NCBI RefSeq assembly: GCF_016820555.1
Contig: NZ_JADHDW010000012.1
Coordinates: 1 to 64,000 of the forward strand
DNA: 64,000 nucleotides
Origin: Bacillus sp. REN10
Lineage (GTDB): Bacteria; Bacillota; Bacilli; Bacillales; Domibacillaceae
Direction: 5' to 3'
A program made the translations under genes and the position numbers. Under the pieces are notes generated by a model. That model worked only from the letters and a program-made list of their open reading frames with translations, searched no databases and had not been told where the DNA came from. This document shows positions 44,340-55,784 of the stretch, piece by piece. Each line of letters begins with the position of its first letter. Position 1 is the stretch's first letter.

Positions 44340-44462
44340 GAGACACACCTCCTTAAGTCCGTGATGTGGTATTTGGGGATTTTCCCCTCCCACTCAAATA
44401 ATATCTTTATTTCAAATAAAGATGATCAATTAAAATTAGTCTCAAATTCCGAGACATACTGA
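44340..44462 (-). ncRNA. structured leader of rplK-rplA
   Basis: The untranslated leader can form three stem-loops: GTCTC with GAGAC (44439-44455), ATCTTTAT with ATAAAGAT (44403-44423), and GGGGA with TCCCC (44375-44387). Structured leaders before L11-L1 operons often serve feedback control by L1, which is the likely role here. Confidence 0.5.
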
Positions 44463-44469
44463 CTTAAAA

Positions 44470-44498
44470 ATATTATCATTTTTTGTTTAACATTTCAA
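44470..44498 (-). promoter_or_regulatory. sigma-A promoter of rplK-rplA
   Basis: Minus-strand -35 TTGAAA (44493-44498) and -10 TAATAT (44470-44475), 17 bp apart, just after the nusG stop. Confidence 0.75.
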
Positions 44499-44505
44499 GC
44501 AGTTT

Positions 44506-45042
44506 TCATTTTAATTTATTTACTTGGTCGAAGTCAAGCTCAACAGGCGTTTCTCTACCAAACATGTTAACAAGCACTCTTAATTTAGCTTTGTCATGAT
44601 CAATCTCTTCAACCGTACCTTCAAAATTAGCAAACGGACCTTCATTCACGATGACTGTCTCTTTCAATTCAAAGTCTATGTCTTTTCGTTTTTCATCCAT
44701 ACCCATCTGCTTCAAGATATTCTTTACTTCATCTGGAAGTAGCGGGGTTGGTTTCGAGCCATGACCTGCAGAGCCAACGAAGCCGGTTACTCCTGGTGTA
44801 TTTCGAACAACATACCAAGAGTCATCTGTCATGACGATTTCTACTAGAACATAACCTGGGAACACTTTTCTCTTCGTTACTTTTTTCTTGCCGTTTTTAA
44901 TATCTGTTTCTTCCTCTTCAGGAACGATTACTCGGAAGATTTTATCTTGCATCCCCATTGATTCTACACGCTTTTCAAGGTTCGCTTTTACTTTATTTTC
45001 ATATCCAGAATATGTGTGAACAACATACCAATTCTTCTCCAT
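44506..45042 (-). CDS. nusG: transcription termination/antitermination protein NusG
   Basis: A 178-residue protein with an N-terminal NGN domain (1-115), which binds RNA polymerase and promotes pausing in Bacillus, and a C-terminal KOW domain with GPFANFEGTVEEID. The start MEKNWYVVHTYSGYENK is conserved and a stop lies four codons upstream in frame, so this ATG must be used. The nearest strong GGAGG is about 20 bases away, an unusually long distance. Confidence 0.96.
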   Translation of the reverse strand: MEKNWYVVHTYSGYENKVKANLEKRVESMGMQDKIFRVIVPEEEETDIKNGKKKVTKRKVFPGYVLVEIVMTDDSWYVVRNTPGVTGFVGSAGHGSKPTPLLPDEVKNILKQMGMDEKRKDIDFELKETVIVNEGPFANFEGTVEEIDHDKAKLRVLVNMFGRETPVELDFDQVNKLK

Positions 45043-45090
45043 TGAAAGGGACTAAGCGTCCTTCCCTCCTTTACTTGTTAAAGGCAAATT

Positions 45091-45116
45091 AAAAAACCCG
45101 TTGAAGCGGGCTTTTT
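45091..45116 (-). terminator. terminator between secE and nusG
   Basis: Minus-strand AAAAAGCCCG and CGGGTTTTTT (one G-U pair) around a six-base loop, followed by T6. It lies in the 146-bp gap upstream of nusG and would limit nusG transcription from the secE promoter. Confidence 0.8.
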
Positions 45117-45188
45117 ATTGTCTCTATGATGTTTCATTATACCATATTAAAAAACAGTATATTCAAGCCTTAATAATAAATTGACCAA

Positions 45189-45374
45189 TTACTTTGACAT
45201 GGCCCAATTAATCACAGCAGAAATACCTTGGTCAACAGCTAAAAAGAAAAGAGCAAGAAACACCACTGTTGCAATAACAGTAATTGTATAGCTAGTTAAC
45301 TCTTTTTTCTTCGGCCAGCTAACTTTTCGCATCTCGGAATTTACATTGCGAAAAAATTGTGTAATCTTCGACAT
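45189..45374 (-). CDS. secE: protein translocase subunit SecE
   Basis: A 61-residue single-span membrane protein that clamps SecY. It has the conserved amphipathic stretch EMRKVSWPKKKEL and a C-terminal transmembrane helix. GGAGG lies before the ATG. Confidence 0.95.
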   Translation of the reverse strand: MSKITQFFRNVNSEMRKVSWPKKKELTSYTITVIATVVFLALFFLAVDQGISAVINWAMSK

Positions 45375-45412
45375 GTTCAGAACCTCCGTATGATAACTGG
45401 CACACCGGTTCT

Positions 45413-45559
45413 TTACTTTGTTTGCTTATGCACGGTATGCTTGTTGCAAGTACTGCAAAACTTTTTGATCTCTAATCGTCCATCGCTCGTTGTTTTCCCC
45501 GAAGTGGAATAATTTCTTGATCCGCACTCCGAACAAGCTAAAATCAATTTATTTGCCAT
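45413..45559 (-). CDS. rpmGB: 50S ribosomal protein L33, zinc-binding form (bL33)
   Basis: A 48-residue protein starting [17 protein letters not shown] with two CxxC pairs (CSEC, CSTC), so the zinc-containing L33 type. AAGGTGG precedes the ATG. First gene of the rpmGB-secE-nusG string. Confidence 0.93.
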   Translation of the reverse strand: MANKLILACSECGSRNYSTSGKTTSDGRLEIKKFCSTCNKHTVHKQTK

Positions 45560-45590
45560 TGTGAAACCACCTTCTCTATCTCAATTGTAA

Positions 45591-45619
45591 AAAATATCAT
45601 TGTTATAGAAACTAGTCAA
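45591..45619 (-). promoter_or_regulatory. sigma-A promoter of rpmGB-secE
   Basis: Minus-strand -35 TTGACT (45614-45619) and -10 TATTTT (45591-45596), spacer 17 bp, just after the sigH stop. Confidence 0.65.
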
Positions 45620-45627
45620 GTGATTCC

Positions 45628-46272
45628 CTACATTGTAATTTCTTTAAATTCTAAATAACGTTCCAATTTACGTTTCACCCGTTGAAGGGCATTATCAATC
45701 GATTTCACATGGCGGTTTAATTCCTCTGAAATTTCCTGATACGATTGCCCGTCCAAATATAAAGCCAATACTTTTCTTTCTAAATCACTTAACAATTCAT
45801 TCATTTTGTCTTCAATGCTACTGAATTGTTCTCGATTAATAATTAACTCTTCTGGGTTCATCGCTTTTGCTCCTGTAATCACATCCATCAATGTGCGATC
45901 TGACTCTTCATCATAGATGGGTTTATCCAGTGACACATAAGAGTTTAACGGAATGTGCTTTTGTCTAGTGGCTGTCTTAATAGCTGTAATAATTTGTCTT
46001 GTAATACACAATTCAGCAAAAGCCTTAAAGGTAGTGAGCTTGTCCTCTTTGTAATCACGAATGGCTTTATATAGACCAATCATTCCTTCTTGGACAATAT
46101 CCTCCCGGTCCGCTCCAATTAAAAAATAAGAGCGTGCTTTTGCCCGAACAAAGTTTCTATACTTATGGATCAAGTAATCTAGAGCATCACTATTTCCATT
46201 ATGAACAAGTTCTATGAGTTGCTCGTCATTAAGTGTTTCTAGCGCTAAACTATTTGAACGTTTCAAGCACAC
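45628..46272 (-). CDS. sigH: RNA polymerase sigma-H factor
   Basis: A sigma-70 family factor of about 214 residues that drives early sporulation and competence genes. Region 2 includes GADREDIVQEGMIGLYKAIRD and the recognition helix region ends in HVKSIDNALQRVKRKL. The exact start is uncertain: GTG at 46272 or TTG at 46266 follow GAGGGG. An ATG at 46299 is only a few bases from the expected transcript start and has no site. Confidence 0.93.
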   Translation of the reverse strand: MCLKRSNSLALETLNDEQLIELVHNGNSDALDYLIHKYRNFVRAKARSYFLIGADREDIVQEGMIGLYKAIRDYKEDKLTTFKAFAELCITRQIITAIKTATRQKHIPLNSYVSLDKPIYDEESDRTLMDVITGAKAMNPEELIINREQFSSIEDKMNELLSDLERKVLALYLDGQSYQEISEELNRHVKSIDNALQRVKRKLERYLEFKEITM

Positions 46273-46310
46273 ACACATCCCCTCTGCTTGCAAAAGCATA
46301 GACTAGCAAT

Positions 46311-46340
46311 ATTATACAGTACCGTTTTTTTGAACGTCAA
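46311..46340 (-). promoter_or_regulatory. sigma-A promoter of sigH
   Basis: Minus-strand -35 TTGACG (46335-46340) and perfect -10 TATAAT (46311-46316) with 18-bp spacer. It places the transcript start near 46304 and so argues for one of the downstream sigH start codons. In B. subtilis this promoter is under AbrB repression; no operator can be judged here. Confidence 0.8.
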
Positions 46341-46344
46341 CTAC

Positions 46345-46854
46345 TCATTTCTGGCCTCGTCGCCACTTTTCAAAAATTTCTGCCACTTCTTCACTTAACT
46401 GGATTTTCGCGTTTGGACGCTTTTCTTCAATTTTTTTTATTCTGCTGCCGATCTGTTTATTGACCGAATTAATTTCTGTAAGCAGCTCCCTCGCCGAAAC
46501 TCGCAACGCTCCTTGGGCAAAGATGACCCACTGCTCTGTAAAGTCCGAAGTGGCGACTGAAATTTGGTTTTTAATATGATTGAGTTCAATAGCCAGCTTT
46601 TCAATGCGCTCATCCGCTGTTTCATTTTCTCTTGTGAAAATAACCTCTATCTTTGAATCGCGATACTTCTTTTCTGTGCCTTTTACGAAATGAGCATCAA
46701 ACACGATGATTACCCGGCTGCCAGTAAACCCCTGATATTCAGCCATCCTTTCAATCAGCCGATCACGGGCAGAAGCAAGATCATGCTTTTTCAACTCACG
46801 AAGTTCTGGCCAATCTCCTATAATGTTGTATCCATCAACAATCAGGATGTTCAT
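46345..46854 (-). CDS. rae1: ribosome-associated NYN-domain endonuclease Rae1
   Basis: A 169-residue YacP-type protein with a PIN-like NYN nuclease fold: acidic residues in ILIVDGYNIIGDW, IVFDAH, ETADERIEKL and ATSDFTEQ. In B. subtilis Rae1 enters the ribosomal A site and cuts mRNA during translation. It starts 3 bases after the rlmB stop region. Confidence 0.92.
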   Translation of the reverse strand: MNILIVDGYNIIGDWPELRELKKHDLASARDRLIERMAEYQGFTGSRVIIVFDAHFVKGTEKKYRDSKIEVIFTRENETADERIEKLAIELNHIKNQISVATSDFTEQWVIFAQGALRVSARELLTEINSVNKQIGSRIKKIEEKRPNAKIQLSEEVAEIFEKWRRGQK

Positions 46855-46857
46855 CTC

Positions 46858-47601
46858 TTACTCCCCTAGAGGATGACGTCTTCGATAAACCTCATACATG
46901 AGTAATCCTGCGGCGACAGAAGCGTTTAAAGATGTAACCCGACCAGCCATTGGCAGCTGAATAAGAAAATCGCATTTTTCTTTCACAAGACGACTCATCC
47001 CTTTGCCCTCACTTCCAATGACTAAACCTAAAGGCATTGTTCCATCAAAATTTCGATAATCATCGGCACCTTTCGCGTCCGTACCGGCGATCCACAGTCC
47101 GCGTTCTTTCAGTTCATCGATGGTTCGAGATAAATTCGTTACGCGAACAACCGGAATATATTCAATCGCCCCAGTGGATGCTTTAGCTACTGCTGCTGTT
47201 AAACCAACGGCCCGGCGCTTTGGAATAATGATGCCGTGCGCGCCCACAGCATCTGCTGTACGCATGATAGAACCTAAATTATGTGGGTCCTCAATTTCAT
47301 CCAACAACAAAAAGAATGGCGCTTCTCCGCTCTCTTCTGCTTTAGCAAATAAATCATCAAGCTCTGCATAATGATAAGCAGCAACAGAAGCAACAACCCC
47401 TTGATGATTTTCATCGCTCATTTGATCTACTTTTTGCTTAGGAACAAATTGCACAAGTACATTTTGCTCTTTTGCCATTTTAATGATTTGCTGCATCGGG
47501 CCCTTTTGAGCTCCTTCAGCAATCCAAATTTTATTGATTTCGCGATCGGAGCGTAACGCTTCTAATACAGGGTTTCTGCCAGCAATAAATTCTTTTGACA
47601 T
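46858..47601 (-). CDS. rlmB: 23S rRNA (guanosine-2'-O-)-methyltransferase RlmB-like
   Basis: A 247-residue SPOUT methyltransferase (YacO). It has an N-terminal substrate-binding domain (1-75) and the knotted C-terminal domain with LVIGSEGKGMSRLV, IQLPMAGRVTSLNASVA. RlmB modifies G2251 in E. coli numbering; Bacillus relatives are thought to act similarly. Good AAGGAGG start signal. Confidence 0.92.
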   Translation of the reverse strand: MSKEFIAGRNPVLEALRSDREINKIWIAEGAQKGPMQQIIKMAKEQNVLVQFVPKQKVDQMSDENHQGVVASVAAYHYAELDDLFAKAEESGEAPFFLLLDEIEDPHNLGSIMRTADAVGAHGIIIPKRRAVGLTAAVAKASTGAIEYIPVVRVTNLSRTIDELKERGLWIAGTDAKGADDYRNFDGTMPLGLVIGSEGKGMSRLVKEKCDFLIQLPMAGRVTSLNASVAAGLLMYEVYRRRHPLGE

Positions 47602-47619
47602 ATTTCCTTCCTCCTTTCC

Positions 47620-48021
47620 TTAAATTTCTTGATTCAGACAATACTCGATAATTTCAACAAGGCGTTGGTCTTGACCCGTTAAAAAAAGAGAACCGAGTAG
47701 CGCTTCAAATGCTGTGCTATATCGATACGTTTGTATATCGGTGTTTTTTGGTACCGTTCCGGATTTTGCATTGCGCCCTCTTCGTACAATAGCTAACTCT
47801 TCTTCGGTTAGCTGGTCCTCTTCGATCAGTTGAAATAGTATTTTCGCCTGGGCTTTAGCCGACACATATTTTGTTGCCTCTTTATGCAATAATTGCGGCT
47901 TTACCTTACCTAGTTCGAGAAGATGGCGGCGCACATACACCTCATATATACCATCCCCCATATAAGCAAGGGCCAAACTATTCATTTGTTTCGCATCTTT
48001 CAATGGTGCAAACTCTAGCAT
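47620..48021 (-). CDS. mrnC: Mini-ribonuclease III
   Basis: A 133-residue RNase III catalytic domain without the double-stranded RNA-binding domain. The catalytic signature is [19 protein letters not shown] near residue 20. It matures the 5' and 3' ends of 23S rRNA in B. subtilis. Starts 2 bases after the cysS stop. Confidence 0.94.
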   Translation of the reverse strand: MLEFAPLKDAKQMNSLALAYMGDGIYEVYVRRHLLELGKVKPQLLHKEATKYVSAKAQAKILFQLIEEDQLTEEELAIVRRGRNAKSGTVPKNTDIQTYRYSTAFEALLGSLFLTGQDQRLVEIIEYCLNQEI

Positions 48022-48023
48022 AT

Positions 48024-49421
48024 TTATCCTCTTTTCCAGCGGATACCTTGCGGTGTATCTTCTAAAATAATATTCATTTCCTTCAACTTATCACGAATTT
48101 CATCAGCTAATTGAAAATTACGTTCTTTTCTTGCTTGAACGCGCTGTTCAATTAATGCTTCAATTTCCTCATCCAGTAGATCTGCTGCCTCAAGGCTTAA
48201 TCCAAGAACGAAGAATAAATCTTCAAATTCCTTTAAGAAGGCATCAATCACTTCTGTAGAAGTGTGTTTTTCCATCAAATAGTAATTCGCTTGCTTCGAT
48301 AAATCAAACAAAACAGAAATGGCATTTGCTGTATTAAAATCATCATCCATTTCTTGCGTAAAAGCTTGATGAATCTCTTGAATCTTCACAAGCCATTCAG
48401 CACTGTTCTCCGTTAAATTCGTGCTTGCTTGCTTGCGGTGTTTTAAATTTTCATAGGCCGTTTTTAAGCGGTCCAATGAAGTTTTCGCTTGTTCGAGTAA
48501 CTCTTGGTTGTAATTAATTGGATGACGATAATGAACAGACAGCATGAAAAAGCGCAGTACTTGTGGATCAATTTGCTGAATAATGTCGTGAACAAGAATA
48601 AAATTCCCGAGAGATTTCGACATCTTTTCATTATCAATGTTAATATATCCATTATGCATCCAATAGCGGGCAAATGGTTGGCCAGTTAATGCCTCTGACT
48701 GAGCAATTTCATTTTCGTGATGCGGGAAAGCTAAATCCTGTCCACCCGCATGTATATCTATTGTATCACCTAAATATTTTCTTGCCATCGCGGAGCACTC
48801 AATATGCCAGCCCGGACGACCTTTCCCCCATGGACTTTCCCAGTAAATCTCACCTTCTTTTGCAGCCTTCCACAGAACAAAGTCCAGAGCTTCTTCTTTC
48901 TTCTCTCCTACATCAATGCGCGCTCCTACTTTTAATTCATCAATGGATTGCTGTGAAAGTTTGCCGTACCCATCAAACTTTCTTGTGCGATAGTAGATAT
49001 CACCATCTGATTCATAAGCGAAACCTTTTCCAATCAATTGCTCAATAAACTCAATAATTAATTCAATATTTTCCGTCACACGCGGATGCACATCTGCCTT
49101 TTGGCAACCTAGGGCAGCTGTATCTTCAAAATAAGCTTTAATAAATCGTTCTGCAATCACCGGCACTTCTTCACCAAGTTCATTAGCGGCCTTAATTAAC
49201 TTATCATCGACATCCGTAAAATTAGAAACAAACGTCACATCATAGCCGCGATATTGCAAATAACGTCGAACGGTGTCAAATACGATAGCAGGACGAGCAT
49301 TGCCGATATGAATATAATTGTACACAGTTGGACCGCATACATACATTTTTACCTTTCCTTCTTCAAGAGGAATAAATTCTTCCTTCTTACGCGTTAAAGT
49401 GTTATACAGACGAATGGTCAT
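48024..49421 (-). CDS. cysS: cysteinyl-tRNA synthetase
   Basis: A 465-residue class I synthetase. Signature YIHIGNARP replaces HIGH, and the KMSKS loop is EKMSKSLGN. Zinc ligands are in [23 protein letters not shown] and FPHHENE. The ATG at 49421 follows AAGGGAG and overlaps the end of cysE by 20 bp, so translation is coupled. Transcription is expected to depend on the cysteine T-box ahead of cysE. Confidence 0.97.
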   Translation of the reverse strand: MTIRLYNTLTRKKEEFIPLEEGKVKMYVCGPTVYNYIHIGNARPAIVFDTVRRYLQYRGYDVTFVSNFTDVDDKLIKAANELGEEVPVIAERFIKAYFEDTAALGCQKADVHPRVTENIELIIEFIEQLIGKGFAYESDGDIYYRTRKFDGYGKLSQQSIDELKVGARIDVGEKKEEALDFVLWKAAKEGEIYWESPWGKGRPGWHIECSAMARKYLGDTIDIHAGGQDLAFPHHENEIAQSEALTGQPFARYWMHNGYINIDNEKMSKSLGNFILVHDIIQQIDPQVLRFFMLSVHYRHPINYNQELLEQAKTSLDRLKTAYENLKHRKQASTNLTENSAEWLVKIQEIHQAFTQEMDDDFNTANAISVLFDLSKQANYYLMEKHTSTEVIDAFLKEFEDLFFVLGLSLEAADLLDEEIEALIEQRVQARKERNFQLADEIRDKLKEMNIILEDTPQGIRWKRG

Positions 49422-50067
49422 TCTGATATTCTCCCTTCTGTAGCTCATTAAGTTCCTCTTTTAGTTTGTTCATTTCCTTCTCCATCGCTTGAAGGCGATC
49501 TGCTACCGGATCCGGTAAATCCCGATGATTCAAGTCTTTTTTGACTTTCTTACCATCACGAATAACAATTTTCCCAGGAATGCCTACCACAGTAGAATCA
49601 GGGGGAACATCCTTCAATACGACAGAGCCTGCCCCTATTTTCGAATTCTCTCCAACCGTAATCGAACCGAGAACTTTCGCGCCTGTCGCAATCAACACAT
49701 GATCTTTCACTGTCGGATGCCGCTTTCCTTTTTCTTTCCCCGTTCCACCAAGTGTCACTCCTTGATAAATAGTGACATCATCACCAATCTCACACGTTTC
49801 ACCAATCACCACGCCCATGCCGTGATCAATAAATAACCGCCGGCCGATTTGAGCGCCCGGATGAATTTCAATCCCGGTAAAGAAACGGCTGATTTGTGAG
49901 ATTAGACGAGCGATGAAATAGAACTTTCTTTTATAAAAAGCATGGGCTAAACGATGACCCCAAATCGCATGTAGCCCAGAATACGTTAAAATGACTTCTA
50001 AATAGCTGCGCGCTGCTGGGTCCTGTTCAAATATCGTATCAATATCTTCTTTTAATACTTTAAACAT
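49402..50067 (-). CDS. cysE: serine O-acetyltransferase
   Basis: A 221-residue enzyme making O-acetylserine, the precursor of cysteine. The left-handed beta-helix shows hexapeptide repeats and the [17 protein letters not shown] active-site region. The ATG at 50067 follows GAGGGGAGGAATG. First gene of the cysE-cysS-mrnC-rlmB-rae1 string, behind a T-box. Confidence 0.95.
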   Translation of the reverse strand: MFKVLKEDIDTIFEQDPAARSYLEVILTYSGLHAIWGHRLAHAFYKRKFYFIARLISQISRFFTGIEIHPGAQIGRRLFIDHGMGVVIGETCEIGDDVTIYQGVTLGGTGKEKGKRHPTVKDHVLIATGAKVLGSITVGENSKIGAGSVVLKDVPPDSTVVGIPGKIVIRDGKKVKKDLNHRDLPDPVADRLQAMEKEMNKLKEELNELQKGEYQNDHSSV

Positions 50068-50109
50068 ACTCATTCCTCCCCTCATCATGTTGATTCCGAT
50101 TAAAAAGCA

Positions 50110-50350
50110 AAACAAAAACGCCTCTGATATCTGACAGAGACGTTTTATTTACGCGGTTCCACTCTGTTTGAGAAATAGGCATGCCTATCTCCCCAACTTG
50201 AAACTGTTAACGGGAGTTCCCGCTGCAGCTTACTCTTAGTTCAGCTACAGACTCAGAGGGGCACTTCAATAATCGAGTCACTTAAATCGCTCGCAGCCGG
50301 TGACGATTCTCTCTGGAAAGCTTCGATTACCTACTTTTCCTCTTCAACGT
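50110..50350 (-). promoter_or_regulatory. T-box riboswitch (cysteine) upstream of cysE-cysS
   Basis: The conserved T-box TGGAACCGCG is at 50152-50161. It is followed by a strong terminator, AACGTCTCTG with CAGAGGCGTT and a T-run (50110-50146). Upstream, stem I shows TTGAAG-TGC-CCCTCTGAG, where TGC (50261-50263) sits in the specifier position and codes for cysteine. Uncharged tRNA-Cys would thus switch on cysE and cysS, as in B. subtilis. Confidence 0.9.
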
Positions 50351-50401
50351 TTTGTTATCGAATTTAATTTAACTATAATATATTACATTTAAGCGAAAAT
50401 G

Positions 50402-51862
50402 TTAATCGATAATCTTTTGTAGACGTTCTTTTACTGTTTCTTTCCCGATCAATTCAATGGCTTTTGGTAAATCTGGACCATGCGTTTGACCCGTTACCGC
50501 TGCACGAATTGGCATAAATAATTTTTTGCCTTTATGACCTGTTTCCTTTTGAACAGCTTTCATTGCTTGTTTAATTTCTTCCGCTACAAACACTTCTAGT
50601 TCGTCTACTTTCGCCAAGAAGGAAGTCATGACTTCACGTACTTGTTCTTCTTGAAGCACCTCTTTCGCTTCCTCCTCAAAAGTGAGCTCCTTTTTAAAGA
50701 ATAGCTCTGATAATTCAACAATTTCTGCTCCATAGCTCATTTTTTCTTGGAAAAGAGCAATTAATTGTTTCGTCCATTCTAGTTGATCAGCAGATGGATT
50801 TTCATCGATGCGTCCCGCTTTCATTAAATGCGGAAGAGCCAACTCGACCACTCTGTCGACATCCACTTTTTTCATATATTGATTATTCATCCACTGCAAT
50901 TTTTGCTGGTCAAATAAAGCCGGGGATTTTGATAAGCGTTCCGCTGCAAAAATGTCAATAAATTCTTCTTTAGAGAAGATCTCTTCTTCACCTTGTGGAG
51001 ACCAGCCGAGCAAGGTAATGAAATTGAAAAGAGCTTCCGGTAAATAGCCAAGTTCTTTATATTGTTCAATAAATTGAATAATCGATTCATCCCGTTTACT
51101 TAACTTTCTACGGCTTTCGTTCACAATTAACGTCATATGCCCAAAAACAGGCGGCTCCCAGCCAAGAGCTCGGTACACTACCAATTGTTTGGGCGTATTA
51201 GAAATGTGGTCATCTCCGCGAAGAACATGAGACATTTCCATTAAATGATCATCGATCGCAACAGCAAAATTATAAGTTGGTGTGCCATCTTGCTTCACTA
51301 TAACAAAGTCAGAAATACCATCTGATTCAAACGATACTTCGCCTTTCACCATATCGTTAAATGATAAAACCTCGCCTTTTGGCACTTTAATACGGATGCT
51401 TGGCGTACGACCTTCCGCCTCTAACTTCGCTTGTTCTTCCACTGTTAAATGGCGGCACTTTCCAGAATATCCTGGCATATCCTTTCCTGCCGCTTGCTGA
51501 GCTTCACGTTCTGCTTCTAGCTCTTCCGACGTGCAATAACATTTATAAGCTTTGCCTTCTTCTAACAATTGATCATAATATTTTTTATAAATATCATTAC
51601 GTTCCGATTGACGATATGGTCCATATTCCCCACCAACATCGACACCTTCATCCCAATCAATACCGAGCCAGCGCAAGTAAGTTAATTGACTCTCTTCGCC
51701 ACCTTCAATATTTCGCTTTTGATCCGTGTCTTCAATTCGAATAATAAATTTTCCGCCTTTATTGCGGGCATACAAATAGTTAAACAGCGCTGTACGTGCA
51801 TTCCCAATATGTAAGTGACCTGTAGGGCTTGGCGCATACCGCACGCGAATGTCATTAGCCAT
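50402..51862 (-). CDS. gltX: glutamyl-tRNA synthetase
   Basis: A 486-residue class I synthetase with [13 protein letters not shown] (HIGH) and KLSKRDE (KMSKS). In Bacillus it is non-discriminating and also charges tRNA-Gln for later amidation. A CxC/Y-x-C pair ([11 protein letters not shown]) is near residue 110. GAGGAGGAA lies before the ATG. Confidence 0.97.
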   Translation of the reverse strand: MANDIRVRYAPSPTGHLHIGNARTALFNYLYARNKGGKFIIRIEDTDQKRNIEGGEESQLTYLRWLGIDWDEGVDVGGEYGPYRQSERNDIYKKYYDQLLEEGKAYKCYCTSEELEAEREAQQAAGKDMPGYSGKCRHLTVEEQAKLEAEGRTPSIRIKVPKGEVLSFNDMVKGEVSFESDGISDFVIVKQDGTPTYNFAVAIDDHLMEMSHVLRGDDHISNTPKQLVVYRALGWEPPVFGHMTLIVNESRRKLSKRDESIIQFIEQYKELGYLPEALFNFITLLGWSPQGEEEIFSKEEFIDIFAAERLSKSPALFDQQKLQWMNNQYMKKVDVDRVVELALPHLMKAGRIDENPSADQLEWTKQLIALFQEKMSYGAEIVELSELFFKKELTFEEEAKEVLQEEQVREVMTSFLAKVDELEVFVAEEIKQAMKAVQKETGHKGKKLFMPIRAAVTGQTHGPDLPKAIELIGKETVKERLQKIID

Positions 51863-51945
51863 GCTGTTTCCTCCTCGATTCTTCCCTATAGCTTAAAATA
51901 ATTATTTTTTTATTCTACCACTGTTACGGACTAGAAGAAAGGTGA

Positions 51946-52428
51946 TTACACCGTAGGTTTAACTAAAAGAACAGTTGCTTGTGAAGCAATCCCTTCTTCT
52001 CTGCCTACAAACCCCAATTTCTCTGTGGTTGTTGCCTTTACATTTACTTGTGAAACTTCCGCTTCTAACAATTCAGAAATTCTTTGTCGCATCTTTTCGA
52101 TATGCGGAGCCATTTTTGGCTGTTGCGCCATAATGGTGCAATCTATATTTCCTAAAGCGTAGCCTTTTTCCTTTACTAACTTCCAAACATGCTGCAGTAA
52201 AACAGCAGAATCAGCATCTTTAAATGCCGGATCAGTATCAGGAAAATGCTTGCCGATATCTCCTTCAGCAATGGCTCCAAGACAAGCATCAGCAATCGTA
52301 TGCAATAATACATCGGCATCAGAATGTCCGAGCAAGCCTTTTTCATACGGGATTTCAATTCCTCCAATAATTAACGGGCGGCCTTCCGTTAATTGATGCA
52401 CATCAAATCCTTGTCCAATACGAAACAT
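51946..52428 (-). CDS. ispF: 2-C-methyl-D-erythritol 2,4-cyclodiphosphate synthase
   Basis: A 160-residue enzyme of the MEP isoprenoid pathway. The metal ligands are in GFDVHQL and [10 protein letters not shown]. It follows ispD by 14 bp; the two act one step apart (ispE between them in the pathway lies elsewhere). Confidence 0.97.
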   Translation of the reverse strand: MFRIGQGFDVHQLTEGRPLIIGGIEIPYEKGLLGHSDADVLLHTIADACLGAIAEGDIGKHFPDTDPAFKDADSAVLLQHVWKLVKEKGYALGNIDCTIMAQQPKMAPHIEKMRQRISELLEAEVSQVNVKATTTEKLGFVGREEGIASQATVLLVKPTV

Positions 52429-52442
52429 GATTCATGGCTCCT

Positions 52443-54226
<1,784 letters not shown>

Positions 54227-54324
54227 TCTGCCTTCACCTCCTCATATTATTATAAACACTTTTTTCCATTTAAAACCGTTTTTTAAAAAAAACTACTTTT
54301 ATTCGTTCGTTTATCTCAAAATAG

Positions 54325-55698
54325 TTAATTACCAAAAATAACTTTGAGCGCTTCATTGACAGTAGAAACAGCGACTGTTTCTATCCCCATAGGCACTTTC
54401 CACCCCCCTAAGTTATTCGCAGGTATAATGATACGAGTAAACCCGAGCTTAGCCGCCTCAGAAACCCGCTGCTCAATTCTTGATACTCTTCTTACTTCCC
54501 CTGTCAATCCCACTTCTCCAATAATACAGTCCGTTGGATTGGTTGGCTGATCACGAAAGCTTGAGGCAATACTGACCGCAATGGCTAAATCAATCGCTGG
54601 CTCATCTAACTTGACTCCACCTGCTACTTTCAAGTAAGCATCTTGATTTTGCAATAGTAACCCTACCCGCTTTTCAAGTACCGCCATTAAAAGTGTCACT
54701 CGATTATGGTCAATCCCTGTTGCCATTCGGCGAGGGTTTCCAAAAACCGTTGGTGAGATAAGCGCTTGAATTTCAACCAATACCGGCCGTGTCCCTTCCA
54801 TAGAAGCAACAACAGTAGAACCAGATGCCCCTTGGGAGCGTTCTTCTAAAAAGATTTCCGACGGGTTCGCTACTTCTTCTAGCCCCTCTTCCTTCATCTC
54901 AAAAATACCCATTTCATTAGTAGAACCGAAGCGATTTTTTACCGCCCGTAAAATCCGGTACGTGTGGTGACGCTCTCCTTCAAAATATAACACAGTATCC
55001 ACCATATGCTCCAATAATCGAGGTCCTGCGATGGAGCCTTCTTTTGTGACATGACCGACAATAAAGATGGCAATTCCATTCATTTTCGCAATTCGCATCA
55101 ATTCAGCTGTACACTCACGGACTTGAGAAACGCTTCCTGGAGCGGATGTCACTTCCGGATGATACACGGTTTGAATAGAGTCAATAATAACGAAAGAAGG
55201 AGCTAACTCTTCAATAGCTGAGTGAATCAGCTGTAAATTCGTTTCAGAGTAGATAAATAGATTATCATCCTTCACGGCTAACCGATCCGCTCGTAACTTC
55301 GTCTGCTTAATCGACTCCTCACCAGAGATATATAACACTTTACTCGCTTTTGCACTTAATTGTGAGGAAACTTGTAAAAGCAGCGTGGATTTCCCAATTC
55401 CAGGATCTCCGCCAATTAAGACGAGTGACCCAGGCACAACACCTCCACCAAGCACGCGGTTAAACTCTTTTAAATCCGTCGTTACCCTTGGCTCCTGAAC
55501 CGTTTCCACTTCTGATAATTTAGACGGCTTGGCAGAAACGGTTGATTCCGAATGCATAAATGTGCGCTTTGGTGTTCCTGTAATCGACACTTCTTCCACC
55601 ATTTGATTCCACTGATTACATCCGGGACATCTTCCCATCCATTTCGGTGACTCATATCCGCATGATTGACATATAAATTTTGTTTTTTTCTTTGCCAT
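54325..55698 (-). CDS. radA: DNA repair protein RadA
   Basis: A 457-residue RecA-like helicase for recombination intermediates. It has a C4 zinc finger (CQSCG...CPGC near residues 10-25), Walker [12 protein letters not shown], the RadA motif KNRFGSTNE, and a C-terminal Lon-protease-like domain. The length is normal, so it is not fused to disA. The ATG at 55698 follows AGAAAGGA. Confidence 0.96.
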   Translation of the reverse strand: MAKKKTKFICQSCGYESPKWMGRCPGCNQWNQMVEEVSITGTPKRTFMHSESTVSAKPSKLSEVETVQEPRVTTDLKEFNRVLGGGVVPGSLVLIGGDPGIGKSTLLLQVSSQLSAKASKVLYISGEESIKQTKLRADRLAVKDDNLFIYSETNLQLIHSAIEELAPSFVIIDSIQTVYHPEVTSAPGSVSQVRECTAELMRIAKMNGIAIFIVGHVTKEGSIAGPRLLEHMVDTVLYFEGERHHTYRILRAVKNRFGSTNEMGIFEMKEEGLEEVANPSEIFLEERSQGASGSTVVASMEGTRPVLVEIQALISPTVFGNPRRMATGIDHNRVTLLMAVLEKRVGLLLQNQDAYLKVAGGVKLDEPAIDLAIAVSIASSFRDQPTNPTDCIIGEVGLTGEVRRVSRIEQRVSEAAKLGFTRIIIPANNLGGWKVPMGIETVAVSTVNEALKVIFGN

Positions 55699-55735
55699 AT
55701 CGTATTCCTTTCTAATATACCTTATCACAAGCAAA

Positions 55736-55776
55736 TTTAAAAAAAGGATGCACTGACTTCTTGTTGTGCATCCTTT
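55736..55776 (-). terminator. terminator after clpC
   Basis: Minus-strand AAAGGATGCAC and GTGCATCCTTT form an 11-bp perfect stem around a 12-base loop, followed by a T-run. It ends the ctsR-mcsA-mcsB-clpC operon; radA may be reached by read-through or have its own promoter. Confidence 0.85.
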
Positions 55777-55784
55777 CTTGTTCA

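Noticed and set aside
54325-55698. Idea that disA is fused to radA
   Set aside because: RadA has normal length and ends with its own Lon-like domain; no DAC-domain sequence is present.
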